Of a stretch of 64,000 bases of DNA, positions 38,752 to 52,797 are shown piece by piece. The stretch is from the NCBI GenBank assembly GCA_034687125.1, contig JAQGBZ010000342.1, forward strand, positions 1 to 64,000. The letters run 5' to 3'. The translations under genes were made by a program, and so were the position numbers. The notes beneath the pieces were generated by a model that was given only the letters and a program-made list of their open reading frames with translations, did not search any database and was not told the origin of the DNA. This DNA is from Neelides folsomi (taxonomy: Eukaryota; Arthropoda; Collembola; Neelipleona; Neelidae). Numbering within the stretch: the stretch's first letter is position 1; each line of letters begins with the position of its first letter.

Positions 38752-41425
38752 CACGAATTCCCTTCTTCAAGTAACACTCAACTCCTCCATAAATACGCTT
38801 ATCAAATAATTGTAAATAAAACATTACATTTTATGTTACCAATCAATATTTTTCGGAATGTTTATTCCTTACTCATGTTGTTACACAAATGACTCAATGG
38901 GCTCATGGTCCACACTTGAACTCATAATAATTACAATTTACATTGCCAAGCACATAAAAATATATAGGTTATTTACACACAGGTTCTGTACACTTCATCA
39001 ATTCTTTATTATGATTTATTTTTATATGAAATTTATTCATTCATAGATTCTTATTTATAACAACCAATTTATTGAGCATGATTATAATGAAATCTTTGTT
39101 TCTTTTTCTATCCTTAATGCTTTAATGAAATTCCTTGCTTGCTTATAAATATAAAGTTTATAAACTATAACCATCCATGAATATCAACGGAGCATGAAGT
39201 ATGTAAGTAATTGCATTTTATTAATTTACGATGTTTGTTGAACATGGTAATATAGATTGAGTTGAAACGCATATTATATTAAAGCTTTAAAATAATATTT
39301 GCATTGGGGAATATGAAGATAAGGAATGGTGAATATCCCAATGTTAAATTCCAGTTAAAGTAAAAGTGAATCTGAGGAGCATATGTTAACCTCAAATCAT
39401 CAATAAGACCGGTTTTGAAGCTAATAGCTTTATTTTACACGGTAGTCGCTTTAAGCCGCATTTATTACTTTACTTATTTACCTTTACAATTTTAGCAAAT
39501 AGTTTCTTCAAATATTTGACTTCAACATATTTTTCTATTTGGATCATTTCTATTCATTCATCAATTTCTATTCTTTTTCAATGCATTATTATTTTCGATG
39601 ATATTTATTTTATTTATTATTTTTCATCTACAGTTTCATATTTTATCTACAGACGCATAAATGAATGAATTTAATACTGAATCCATGAATTTGAAACTGA
39701 ATGCATGTAATGAACCGAAGAGGAGGATCATTTTGCCTTTAATGCATTTATTTAAGGACAATGGGGCGCGGAGGGGAATCGAAGAAAACATTAACACATC
39801 CATGTAAATGGTCAGGTACTGTTTCTTTCTAAATGTATGTATTTATGAATTATGAAGGTTTTCCGAGGAGTGTTCTCTGAATCTCCCCAACTTTATTTGT
39901 TTATTACATTTTCTCTCCATATCCCACTTTACGCATTTAAATTAATTATGTGTAATGGGGATTGTTTTGCCAGAGTTCTTTGAATTAATCAGAGGGCTAA
40001 TAAGACCCCATGCCTGTGATGAGAGAAGTCTGAAAAAAACTGAGTGAGGAGGGTGTGAATAACAACGACCAGAATGAATGATGAGACACGAATGAATCAT
40101 AAAGAAATTATGATTTTTCTTCCACACATTTTACGACTCAATTTACTTTCCTCAGATTTCATACTTATACATATTATACAGTATATCTTATATCTTACAT
40201 ATTAAATATTTCATATCTATACACATACCAATATTTTATATTAATATACATTTATTATAGTAAGTTTCACATACTGATACTCACAATCACATACATATTA
40301 TGTGTAGAGATATTTTTATAGCTTAAACACTTTACATTTAAGTGCAATACTTAGAGATCTTAAACACGTAATAAGCCCGTAAAGAATAAGAGGAGGAATT
40401 TCATTAGCATTTGAAACCCAAAAGTGCTTATTAAATGAGATTCGGAAAATATAATTAATATTTTTTGTTTTACACACAACATGTTTTACAAATTTTTATA
40501 AATTTTGTTAAATTATGTACAATACATACAAGTATCTGTTTGTATGCACAAGATGTATTTTATGCTCAAGCAACTCAGGATCCTTTTTTTATATACATGT
40601 TTTTATATAGAGATGCGTGTCATGATGTTTTTTGATTTTGTGTATTCGAATGATCTATAGAGAAATATTCGATCGTTGTCCCTCCTTGTCACGTTAGTTT
40701 TCCTCATTGGGGTGGTGAAATGCCAAAGGATGGGTTTAACAACTTTCTAGTCGAGTTGGATAAAAAAGAGTCCATTCATTCTCTCTTGATTGAGACGACG
40801 ACGACGAGTTTGGTTGGGAGCTTCTTTTAGCTCTGGGTCTCGATGGATCGGGATTGCACTGTGAGAAATCTCCCAGACATCCTCACCCTTCTGCGACTTC
40901 TGCCAGAGGGGTTGGTTGGAGTTTTGTGGGTTTGTTGAGAGAGCCACTGCTTCACTACAAGAGATTTTATTCCTCAACCCTCCGCCGCCCATTCAGTCCC
41001 TAAATCCATACACAGTTGTCAACAAATCTGACTCATTTGCTCAATTTTAATACAAGTTTTTAAACCAAATAATCACATTATTAGCTAAAGGAGTGAAGGT
41101 GAAGGGATGAGCTCAGTCATTAAACCAAAGGTCCAATTTGACAGGGAGAGAAAAGCACTGTGAAGAGAGAAGAATCTAAATCAAGTATTTTTTATTGACC
41201 AATATTTTATTAAGCTGATTAAGGGAGTTTTGGGAGTAAATCATTAGGAGTTTTATTATTAAAAGTTTTATCAATAAGAGTTGAAGTGAGATTGGTTAAA
41301 GTGTGTGGATCAGAAGGGGATTTATTAAATGTTTGTGATTTGGTGAATTTGTGAAGTTTGACAGGATTTGAAGGAGAGGAAGAATGGAAGACTGAAAAGA
41401 ATTATTTTAATTCACTTGGTGGATT
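38752..41425. other. Long intergenic stretch between TIP60 and the DOCK gene
   Basis: AT-rich with no exon that I can support. 40735-41000 is GC-richer and has a minus-strand open frame of 81 codons with no recognised domain. It more likely belongs to the promoter or 5' leader of the DOCK gene at 41426. Beyond short AT repeats I see nothing else. Confidence 0.4.
38815..38820 (+). terminator. Polyadenylation signal, TIP60
   Basis: AATAAA about 64 bases after the TIP60 stop codon. Confidence 0.6.
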
Positions 41426-44400
41426 ATGTGGACAGCTTGTAATAAAAAGTCGATTGGTAATTTGAATTTGATTATTAAATTACTTAACGCTTAAGATTTA
41501 TCCCTAGATTATGCTTACCGCAGCTGCATTTATTGAACTTTTTTATTTTAGCAATCGCCAACTTCCGTGGGAGAGAAATTATCCCGAATCATGGACTTGA
41601 CTTTGAATTTGGAGATAATCTCATTATTACTTCAGAGCACGATGGTGAGAGTTATTGTGAATGATTAAACCATTAATCACTATTTAATTTGATTAATGAG
41701 TAATTTTTTACATGAGTCAATTATGTTTAATTACTGATAATTCATTTATCTTGGATTGTTATTAATTTTTCTTGGATTGTTTTTGATTTATATTTTTTGT
41801 CTTAGATTGGTGTGAAGGGTATCATATGGAAGATCCCTGTTATTCGGGAATCTTCCCAAAGAACCACATCTTAGAGATCAATCATGTGGACCCAATTGTG
41901 GCAGAAGTTGGTGAAGTGGCGAGGGAATGGGTGGAAGTTTGGAAAAAGCTCTTTGTGGAAAATTCCTCATATCAATTCGGAGTCATCACCAAGGCCTTGA
42001 ATGACATTCTGGATGGGAGGAAAATTCTGATTAATGGGACGCTCACGCAAGATCAAATCCGGGAATTGAAGTTGAAACTCGCCAATAAAATCGACTGGGG
42101 GAATAAACGCCTTGGATTGGATTTGGTTCCGAGAAGAGAACCCGATTTGGTTCCGTTGGACCCAAACTCATTGGGAGTTGTTGAACTTCATGAACACGTA
42201 AAAGCTATTCATAAATTAATTAAATTATATTAATTATAATAACAAGTTAGTTTATACAATAGATGTAATGAATATGCGTAACAAATTGTAATGAATTTTG
42301 TTAATCACACTTTTATGGATCCCCCTCCAGTATGTCAAGTATTTTAAATGTTTTTCTTATTTATTTCTAGCACATGAGATCTGTGGAGAACTCGAGCTAT
42401 AACACAATTCGAAGGAAAAAGGAAAAGATCAAAATGAGTCAGAATCTCCTATTGTTTATCAAAGACTTTTCATGTAATCTCTTGGATGATGTCGAGATAT
42501 ATTTTTCTATTTATGACGGAAGAGTTGGAGATTTTGTCACGTAAGGATCAAACAACTATAAATTATTTAAGCTTCAATTTTAAGTTAGATTGAACAATAA
42601 AGATTATTCAAGATGTTCTGAAACAGGCCCTATAAACTTTATTTGAAAATATTTTAACTGATGATAATTTTGGAATTTAGGGAGAAATTGATGATCAGAG
42701 TCAATTCAAGTTTCAATTTTCTTGACAAAATTCAACAAAATGCCGTTTTTGAAGATTTAAGTCTTGATTCGAGTGAAATGTATCTTGTGGCCCATGTGGT
42801 TCGACTTGGAAGAATGTTTTATGAATCAAGTGGAAAGAAAAGTCAACAGGTTTGTTAATTAATAATGTTAATAAATCTATACTAAATGAATTAGATTCCT
42901 TATGGAGTTATATACGATCTACTCTCCCGGCCACGGATCTAGGCAGACGAAAATTTAATTTACCTTATTTCTTCCCAGATAAACAAAACGTATTATAAAA
43001 GCATGAAAACTATAAAGCTATTGAAATATAATGCATTTTACTTATTTTAATGTGAGAAAATAGGGTAACGTTGTCAAATAACATGCAAGGTTTTTTAAAG
43101 TGAATTGCCATGTAATTTTAAAAAAACAGTTACTTGCTGTCAATTTAGCGAAAATTTCGTCTGCCTAGATCCGTGGCCGGGAGAGTAACTATCCTTTAGT
43201 TTTCAAATATGACTCAATTAAAACTTACATTTAAAGATTATAAATCTCTTGTTTTTTCATTAGGTGTACAAAAGGCCATATGCTTGTGCATGTCTTCCAA
43301 TCTCAGAGATGGACGGGGAATCTGAGTTAAAGTTCTTCACTACAGAAGAAAAGGATTTTAACACAATCCACGAAATTCTCATTAAGAAATTAACTTCTAA
43401 ACTCACGTCATTGAACTCCTATGCTTTGGTGGCTCTCAAAAAAGATCAAATGCCTCCTAAATGTAATTTTAAAGTGAGGAAAATTGGATTTCCTGATGTC
43501 ATCATTCCTGGCGTTATAAGGTGATAATGTCACAGATTAAATGATAATGATCACGAAGATTACCAGCTAATTAAATTATCAATACGTTATTTAAAATTAT
43601 TATACACAAAACAATTTTCTAATATAGCTGGGGAAAAGTGGATCTAACAAATTTAGATGAATGATTTAATTAAAATTGTTTTTTTAAAAAATATAGGAAC
43701 GATCTTTATATCACCATTGAGAGCGGAGAATTTGAAGGGAAGTCGAAGAATGTGGAAGTTTCCATTTGTCTCCTGAATGAGTCTGGAGTTTTAGTCAAAG
43801 GTTGCATCTTTGGATCGGCCAATAATGGATCTGATAATTACAACTCGACCGTTTATTACCACAACACTTGTCCTAAATGGGCAGAAACAGTGAGAATTGC
43901 TCTCCCTTTGGAACTCTTTGCGGAGTGTCATATTCGATTTGAACTTCGACATTGTTCAAGTAAGCCGATATTTTTAATTTTATTAAACTTGATTATTTAT
44001 TAAATATAGAAAGTAAAATAAAACAGTTACATGGCTTTTCTGTACTTATATACCTAATACGTTTCAAACAGTATTTTAATTAATGTGTGTTAATAAATAG
44101 CCAAAAAGCCAGAAAAGAAATTATTTGCCTTTGCCTTCATCAATTTGAACACAAAGGAAGGAACTTCCATTGTGGATGACTTGCATGAACTTCCAATTTA
44201 CAAATGTGAAGATTTTAACAAACTCGTTCCGGTTGCCTATCTTTCCCTTGATCCTTCTTCACATCCACATGTGATTGGAAATGCCCATTTTCAGCGTTCA
44301 AAAGAGACGCTTAATGTCAAGTCAAGACTCGTTTCTACCAAACTTACACAAAATGGTAAGAAATCAAATATTGTATATTAAATAATATAGACTTTACTTT

Positions 44401-47400
44401 TTACATTTTAGTTTAAAATGAAATATTTGATAATAGCGAATAAAACGGGTTAATCCAGTTAATTAGCAATTCCTAACATTGATGTTAACATTGATTTTGT
44501 TATTTGTAGTTGATCTAGTCCAACTGTTGAAGCACAAATCAAATAACAATCTTTCAAAAACTTTAACTCAAATCAACGAGTTAAATGGGGAGGAATTGGT
44601 CAAATTCCTCCAAGACGTTCTCGACGTCTTGTTCGAACTCTTTTCCAATGAAGAAGGAAACTCGACTGAATATTCTGGACAAGTTTTCACCATTTTAGTC
44701 AAACTTTATTTCATTTTGGAAGACGGGAGATTTGAACACTTTAAAAAAACACTTGAAGTTTATCTCGAAGGACATTTTGCTGCGGCTCTTGTTTACAAGT
44801 AATTTTAATTTATATCATTTCCATAATATTAAATATCAATCAAAAACTTCACATACACTAATTAACAGTCATAATAATATTGTAATAAATAAAATCATTC
44901 AAGAATTCGTAACTTTGAAATTTCTATCACTATTTGAATATTAATCTTTAATATAAAAATTTTCAGAGGCCTTTTGTCAACCATCAAACATTATGTCCAA
45001 AGCACGTCTAAAACCGAGAAAAAGAAAGATATTCAAAATTGCTTGAAAGCTGGAGAATTCCTATTCAAGTTCATTGTACAAAGTCAGATTTTGTTTGGGC
45101 GAGCTACCGGAGGAACTTTGGAGGATTCGTTTTACAGAGATGTGCAAAGTTTATTTGAAGCCTTTTCTGACCTTCTTTTGTCAAATGATGAATTTGAGAC
45201 TCAAGTAAAAATCTTTGTTTATATTTTAACATATTAATTTGGTATTTTACAGAGTGAACCATGAGTATTTCTAAGAACTTTGTAATCTTTGGTTGTATTT
45301 ACGTTATTTCATTTAATATAAATATTCTTATTAATTTTAGTCGGCGATGTTACTCAACATGCATAAAATGTATACTCAACTTGTCCGAGTCTTGCCAGAA
45401 TACGAAGTGACCAAATTTGTCATAGGAGTTTTTGCCAAATGCCCTCTGAAAGACTCAGCCGATTTGCTGAGTCCTGCCAAACTTAAAGCTCTTTACCATC
45501 TGGTCAAAAGTCCTTTGTTTGAGAAAAAGGGTAACGTTTACTTGTTTTAACTAACTTTAATAAACTTGCAAAATTAACTATTTAAATCTTAATTTTAATA
45601 TTTAGATTGCCGTGTACAAATTCTCCAAGAAGTCTGTCGTCATTTACGGCATCATATTGGACACAGAGAGGAACTTACCATTTGTACAGATGTTCTCTCA
45701 ACAGTTTTAAAGTTTCTTCATGGAAAGGTAAAATAGTAAATTTTTACTATTTTTGGTATTTTAACTTTAACTTTAATCATAATTTAAGTAACTTTAACTT
45801 CAATTATCATTTAACTTTGACTTTAATAACTTTGTATTGGCTATAATTCACAAATTAATTTCTTAACAGGACGACGTTCACAGCGAAATAGAAATTTTGA
45901 CCACAACCCTCGAGATGCTCGTGCAGTCTGTCCTTGTCCTCGAACGGAGCTCAGTCATTGTGGTAAAACATAATACTGATAATACATTGAGGAAAAACGA
46001 TGAGAAAATTTGAGCGGAAATTGTGAGGATAATTATCTTTAATTGGTTCATGTTGTGAAAACAGGGTAATTTAGTCACGTGCCTCTTCTCACTCCTCCAA
46101 CAAATGAACAAGTTCCACTACAATCGCGTTTGGGACGAGTTTTCTGAGCGGAAGCCGCTGAGGGATTTCATTCTTAGGATTCTCCTCCTCTTCAGGGATT
46201 TAATCAAGCAATATGTTTTTCCAAGCGATTGGATTCAAATGAGGCTTTTGAATTGTAAGATCATGCTTAGTGCATTGGATGAAATTCGAACGGCTATGGG
46301 GATTTATCTCAAATATGACCCACAGGTTAATTAATCAATAATTAATAAAATAGTGTATATTTTCTATTTTTCATAAAACCAAGTTAAATATAATTATCTT
46401 TTAACTTGTATACATATTTTGTAATTGATATACAAATTATATCCTAATATTTGCAGTATGTATTTGCATTTAAATTATCTTCATATTTGGATTTTAATTT
46501 TTATGTGTTTTTGTATAGTTGTGGACACACTACTTCAATTTATGTGTCATTTTCACAACACAAGCATATTTGAAACTTGAGAGTTTCGGAAAGAATAAGA
46601 AGGAAAAGATCTTGGCCAATTTTGGAGATATGAGATTGCAAATGGCTACACAGTTTCTGCTCCTTTGGGAAAATTTGGGTTTGTTGTTTATTCAATTTGT
46701 AATAAAATTAAAAAAAGATTAAAAACGCATTTAGTTAATATTTTGATTTTGATTTTAGGACCAACAACCAAAATGGATTTCTTCCCAATTGTTGGGAATC
46801 TCCTGGAAATGAGTTTAGTTGCAAATACCGAATTGAGAGTTATGATTATTCCCATTTTCTACGATCTTCTTGAAGCGGAGATTCTTGTGGATTCTGGACC
46901 ATTTGGAATGGTATTGACAAAACATAAACGTGACCAATCAGATCCTTTTCAATTAGTTTATAATTCCAATTTAACCCAAATTTAACATCGTTTATCATTT
47001 TAGCTTGAATCTGAATTGATCGACAATTTTGACATTTTGATTACCGAAGGAGAAGCAATGGGAGATGAAGAATATCGAATTCTGTTTAAATCTATGTAAG
47101 TTATTCTTTTATTAAAAATGAGGATTTGGACAATTTCATCTATTAATTAATGAACAATTATAACTATAATATTATTTTATCAATTTATCTCATATGGATT
47201 TTTAATAATTTATTATATTTTCAGAATGAGTGGTAATAAACCCGGAAGTTCAGCAATTTGCCAACAAAAAGCTTCAGAACTTGCCAATTCCATTAGCAAC
47301 TTGGTCCAAAAACTTCTTGACTATCGGGATAATGAAGATGCTTTGAGAAGAATGCACTGCATTTACAATTTGCTCCTTTATTATAAATCTGTCAAGAAGG

Positions 47401-50019
47401 ATTTGTACGTTCGGTACATTTACAAACTCCATGGGATGCATATGATGGCTGGGAATTATGTGGAAGCTGGATTTACTTTATTGCTCCATGCAGAGATTTG
47501 CACGGAAGTGGAAAAAGAACCGATTTATCTCAAAATTGTCGAATATTTTGATTATGGAAAGGTATGAAACAAATGTTTAATTAATTAAGCTTTTAAACGC
47601 ATTTTAATACCAAAATAAACAAATAATCTTCCCACTAAGAGGGACAACTGATATTTTATATTAAATATTTTTATTTTAAAATTTTTCTATTATTTATTAT
47701 CTGAAATTTAGTTGTGGGAAAAAGGAATTCAGATCTTTAAAGAACTTGCTCAGTATTATGAGAAAAACTACGAGTATGAGAAATTGAGTGACGTTCTCAT
47801 CCGACAAGCAAAGTTTTATGAAAGAATCCTTAATGAGTATCGCCCTGAAGTGGAATATTTCAGAGTTGGGTTCTTTGGAAGATCTCCGACTTTCTTAAGG
47901 GTATGAATTATACTAAAAATTAATTGAAACTACAAAATCTAATTAATACAATTGAAGCCTTTAAAATAATTCTTTATAAAAATAAATTGTATGGTTTTGG
48001 TTTTTTAGAACAAAGAGTTTATTTTCCGTGGTTTGGAATATGAAAAATTGGCAAATTTCATCCAAAGAATTTTAGACGAATTTCCTGGAGCGAACGTTTT
48101 GGGAAACACGCGTCAAATGGAAGATACAATTTTAAATTCAAGAGAATTGAGTAATTTTAATACTACATTGACGTTGCAGCTATTATATTTATTCAATAAT
48201 TTAATTAAACGAATATTAATAATTTAATTGTTCGTTTGTAAAATAGATTTGCAGATTTCGGCAGTAAAGCCGATTACTTCAGTCAACATAGTCAACCTTC
48301 CTGAAAAGATAAAAAATTACTACAAAACGAATGACGTCTCAGTTTTCCAATTTGACCGAAGGATTCAAATGGAGAATGAAGACAAAGATAATGAGTTTAA
48401 AGTAAGTCTATGTTGAATTAAAATTTTCAATTAGTTTGTCTTATATATGGAATGGATGTTAATGATAGCAATTTATGTTATTGGTTAATTGGTATAATTC
48501 TACTTAATGGATAATAAAAATTTTAATTATTGGCCATTTGAATTTTCACTTTAAATATTAATTTGACTTTGAATTTTGAATAGAACATGTGGGTTGAACG
48601 AACGACGTCAGTAATTCATTCAAATCTTCCTGGGATTTTGAGATGGTTTGAAGTGACGGAAAAAAGAATTGATGAACTCACACCGGTCAAATACGCCTGC
48701 GAGCGTTTAGAACTCGTCAATAAACAGTTGAACGAAATGAATCTCTTGTATACAAATGAAGCTGGAAGGAATCTTAATCCATTTACTATGCGACTTCAGG
48801 TAAATAATTAAATAACTTCTTAAATTTAAATAACGTACATATACATTAACAATAAAAGTAAGATTGTATACAGAATATACATATTTATAAATGTACTGAT
48901 ATATAAATTTTTATTCATTTTAGGGAATTCTTGATGCGAGTGTAATGGGAGGGCTTCCAAAATATCGTGAAGCTTTTTTCAACAACGAGAATGTTCGCGA
49001 ATCAGATTTCTTAAGACTTAAAGATGTCATTTCTGAACAGGTTTGTAATTTGTAAAATTAATAAAATATTTTAGTCAAAAGTCTTACAATATATTTTATA
49101 ATTTTAAAATTAATTAAATACTTAGAATCCAATTAACAGAAGCATGTCCTTTTATGGCCAAATCACAAAGTATTACTAAATTAGCTATTTCTTTCTCAGG
49201 TTCGAATATTGGAGAAATCTCTTGAAATTCATGGGAAACTCGTTCCACAAAATCTCCAACCGCTTCACAAAAGACTTATTGAGTGCTTCGGTCAAATGAA
49301 GTTGATTGAAAGCGAAATCAAAGCTTTGGTCTTTGTCAAAAAGGATCAAAATTCCATTGTGAATTCTCCGCTTCCTCCGTTGCCAAAATTCCTTCCTATG
49401 AACAACCGAATCTCAGTTTCGTCCAATGGCTATGGCCAGATCATTCTGGACGATGAGCAACTTTATTCTCATTTGGAATCTAAAAACGAGTACGTGCAGA
49501 TGCCAGGGAATGGGACGAGGAACGATGGACTCAATGGCTATACAAATATTAACTCAGCTCCTGAGAACTTGAATATGACTCCTCCAGTTCTTCCACCAAA
49601 AAATAACATTTATTCTAATAATAATGAAAATAACGGAAGTTCTTCGAGTCCTCCACAAATTCCTAAACGACAACCGAGAAAGGTTAATAACAAAATTAAA
49701 ATTGTATTTACTGTATTTACTCAAAAAACAATAAGATTAAATTAAAATTTTAGACAAAGTTTTCGTGTTTTTGTCCTATAATTTAATTATAATTATTTAA
49801 TTATTTAAAATTCAGATGACGAATTCGGCCACTCCGCCACTTTCACCGTCACTGAAAAATCCATCGACACCTCCGCCGATTCCACCAAAACCCACTGGGT
49901 CCAAGAAAGTGGAAGACACATACTCCAACACGGAACATCTGAATATTAACAATGGCAGCTTGAGGAGGAAATCCAACAAAGAATACTACGAACTACCAAA
50001 GACTGCCAAAGAAAATTAA
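41426..50019 (+). CDS. spg: DOCK3/4 (Sponge)-type Rac/Rap guanine-nucleotide exchange factor
   Basis: 25 exons join in frame to 1689 residues: 41426-41456, 41552-41644, 41806-42197, 42371-42540, 42681-42849, 43264-43520, 43697-43959, 44101-44355, 44510-44798, 44967-45204, 45341-45530, 45606-45727, 45870-45962, 46065-46325, 46519-46678, 46759-46910, 47004-47095, 47225-47561, 47712-47900, 48009-48150, 48247-48401, 48584-48799, 48924-49040, 49200-49682 and 49816-50019. An SH3 domain starts at once (MWTACNKKSIAIANFRG, like DOCK3). DHR-1/C2 begins RNDLYITIESGEFEG and should bind membrane phosphoinositides. DHR-2 near the end holds YFRVGFFGR and the nucleotide-sensor loop ASVMGG. The tail has SH3 ligands PPVLPPK (1589-1595, a Crk-type site) and PPPIPPKP. 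DOCK-B proteins activate Rac or Rap with ELMO. Subfamily choice rests on the start, NKEFIFRGLEYEKL and LQISAVKPI. Confidence 0.94.
42922..43185. mobile_element. 264-bp MITE-like element with 31-bp terminal inverted repeats
   Basis: The ends are perfect inverted repeats of 31 bases (42922-42952 and 43155-43185) starting CTCTCCCGGCCACGGATCTA. They are flanked by TA on both sides (42920-42921 and 43186-43187). The GC-rich ends contrast with an AT-rich core that has no open frame. A TA target duplication and this size fit a non-autonomous Tc1/mariner-type DNA element. It sits wholly inside the DOCK intron between 42850 and 43263 and leaves the splice sites intact. Perfect ends suggest a recent insertion. 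Confidence 0.85.
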
Positions 50020-52797
50020 AAAAGTTTTTTACTTCATTTATCCATTTAAACTCCAGTTAATATTGCTTATTTACTATAATGTTGAGTACTGGGAGTTTAA
50101 TGAATAGTTTTGTGTCCTTTATATCCTTACCATTGTAATTTCATTGTACCTAATTTTGATGTCCTTTATATTGTACCTAATTTATTATTTTATTTTATCT
50201 CGTGCCAATACACCTTGTACTTCTTTCAATTTTATCTGTTGATATTTTACAATCATGTTTTTATAATTTATTTTATTTTTAAACTCAGAATTATATTTCA
50301 ATCATTATTTAATTAACTACATAATTTAACCAATTACATTATTTAATCAATTACATTATTTTCTCAATTATATATTATATCCTTTATTATATTATATTTA
50401 GTTAAAAATTATAACAGTTATAATTCCTATAAGTGTGTACTTATTGAACAGGTATAAAATAATTAATATTGTAATTTATGTCGATACTCACCAATTTCTA
50501 CCATTGAAATAAAACAATTTTATAAAATAAATTTCATAATCATAATAATTAAATAATTTCATATAATATATTATTATTAATATAATGCTTTTTTATTAGC
50601 AAATTACAGGTCGTGCTTGTTATATAACATAAGAAAAACCCGCATCTTAACATTGCGCAATGCATGTGAATCCTTTTCTATGCTTATGCTGAGATTTGTC
50701 CTTTACGGCTCTCCGTCCCTTGCCCTTTTGCTGCTTTGCTTATTCTTCCAATGCTTTGAGATATGCCGAAAGTATAGAACCAGTGCGACTGTCACACCGA
50801 GGAAGAAAGGTATATGTAAATAGAAAGGGTAAATAGTTATTTGGGGATAAACCCCTCGGCATAAATATCCGGAGAACATGTGAGAGATTAGATGCCTCTT
50901 TCCGGTTGGATTTCATACTCGAACCAAACATTTAAAAATTCAATCAGCAAACTTCAAAACAATATTTATTGTGTATATTTTGCAAATATCAACTCATTCC
51001 TGTATAAACGTTTTTTGGGTTTTTGATATCCCTTCAATTTTATAATCTCCGAATACTATAAACGCATTTAGGATATGCCCGTTGCGTGCTTGGCATAGTT
51101 TGGAATTCGTGTGAGTTTTATCAAATGTTGTCATTAGTTGGAAATTAAGTTTTAATTAGTTTTCTTACAGATTCTGATAACTTACAAGAATTCCAATTTA
51201 AACAATTTAAAGTGACGTGGTTCAACATTTCAAACTGTCAACTTCAGGTATATTTCTAATTCCTATATATCTGTATTTAATTAATTTCCTTTTAGTATTC
51301 TCGAAATAAGCATTGATAGTTCTTTATGCGTCTGAGTCTCTTACTGACTTTGAGCGAGTTTCTCTCCTTTGTTTTCTGTTGAGATGAAAATGATTCAGAA
51401 TTTTCATACGCAGTGAGTTGTGAACGAGATGTGTCATAAACAACATCTTTTTTATTTTCCTCTTATGTCATCATTGAATTAAGATTCAATTTTGAGTTCT
51501 TTAAAAACGTTAAACTCAAAACATTCATGAACAAGTGTTCCTAGTTTTAGCTCAATATCATCAAACTTGTTGACAAAGATTTATTGTCAATTCATAGTTA
51601 TTTCCTCTTATGCTATTGTGATATGAAATACAAATATGTATACATAAAAGACATGAATTTTACAATATTACAATACCGTATAAGGTAGAAATGATGTCAA
51701 TAATGTTATACACGCTTCTGTATGATGAGATGTTTTGTATAAGTATAGTATTTATATCATCAAAATAAATTACGCATAATAGGGGTTTATATTGATAATG
51801 TAAAATTATTTAGAGAGGATTTACCTTATTTTCCATTTGCCCAACATTAACGTTTAATGTGTAAAACGAGGATATGAACTTTTCTCATTAGCTTGTATAA
51901 GTACACACACGTAAGTCATTAAATGGTTACTCATCACGTAATCTCTCATCACACCAACCAGTGGAATTTATTATGTTGTTTTCCACCATCAGATATATCC
52001 ATTTCTCTATAATGGATTACTTATATTTTATATTCTATTTAATATTGTGAATAAGAATTGTAATTGTGTTTGAGTTTTGCATCAAGGTCCATTGGAAGTT
52101 TGAATATAATTTCACTATTAAGCGCAAATTGGATGCATCCATATAACTCTGGCATAGGTTAATAAGGAATTAAAGGATGTTTAGCTTTAACGAAACATTC
52201 ACTTTTTCATGGACATCCTTCCCAGTGGTGGAGGATCAGTCAGAGTGAGTCTGGCCATGAGATCCAACTAACTCATTTTCTTGACCCTCTTCCATTCACA
52301 TTCTCTTACCCATATGTCACCAGTTTTCCATTTAAAGTTATCCAAGACACAACAATTGTATTAAATATAATTGGTCCAATTATATAGATTTGTTAAAGAA
52401 TATTATAGTGATTTCCAAAATCAACGTCATTTGGTTTAACCATTGTGAATTTCAATTTTTCCAATGAAGTATTTTTTCAAAGTTTGTTCATAAGTTAAAG
52501 AACAGTTCGTTTAAGTGAAACTTACAAAGCTTATAAACTTTTAATATTACATCCATTCTTATACAAAGTTTAATCAAGTTATTTATAAGATATCGATAAA
52601 ACGTAAGGTGATTGTGCTCAAATATTCTCCAGTTAGTTGCAACTCATATATCAAACAATTTGGTGTGAGGTGTCTAAAATATTTAAATGAATAATAATTA
52701 TATTAAAATTCCTTTTAAATTATTTAAATGGCTTAAATTCTCATTTTCAGATTTTCAACCAAAAAGCATATTTTAATTTAAAAAAACTCTGTTCAAA
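50020..52797. other. Intergenic stretch between the DOCK gene and calpain
   Basis: An AATAAA at 50508-50513 may end the DOCK transcript about 490 bases past the stop. 50617-50930 is less AT-rich with a 68-codon plus frame and a 63-codon minus frame; neither has a recognisable domain. The last few hundred bases should contain the calpain promoter. No exon is supported. Confidence 0.4.

Noticed and set aside
40747-40992. 81-codon minus frame before the DOCK gene
   Set aside because: No homology that I recognise; likely promoter-proximal GC-rich DNA.
48247-48401. Alternative acceptor (TTTGCAG) a few bases inside DOCK exon 21
   Set aside because: Using it would lose LQ of the LQISAVKP motif that aligns with DOCK3 and would break phase.
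50617-50931. Small overlapping frames on both strands between DOCK and calpain
   Set aside because: Composition is mixed and neither frame has a domain or splice sites that would support it.
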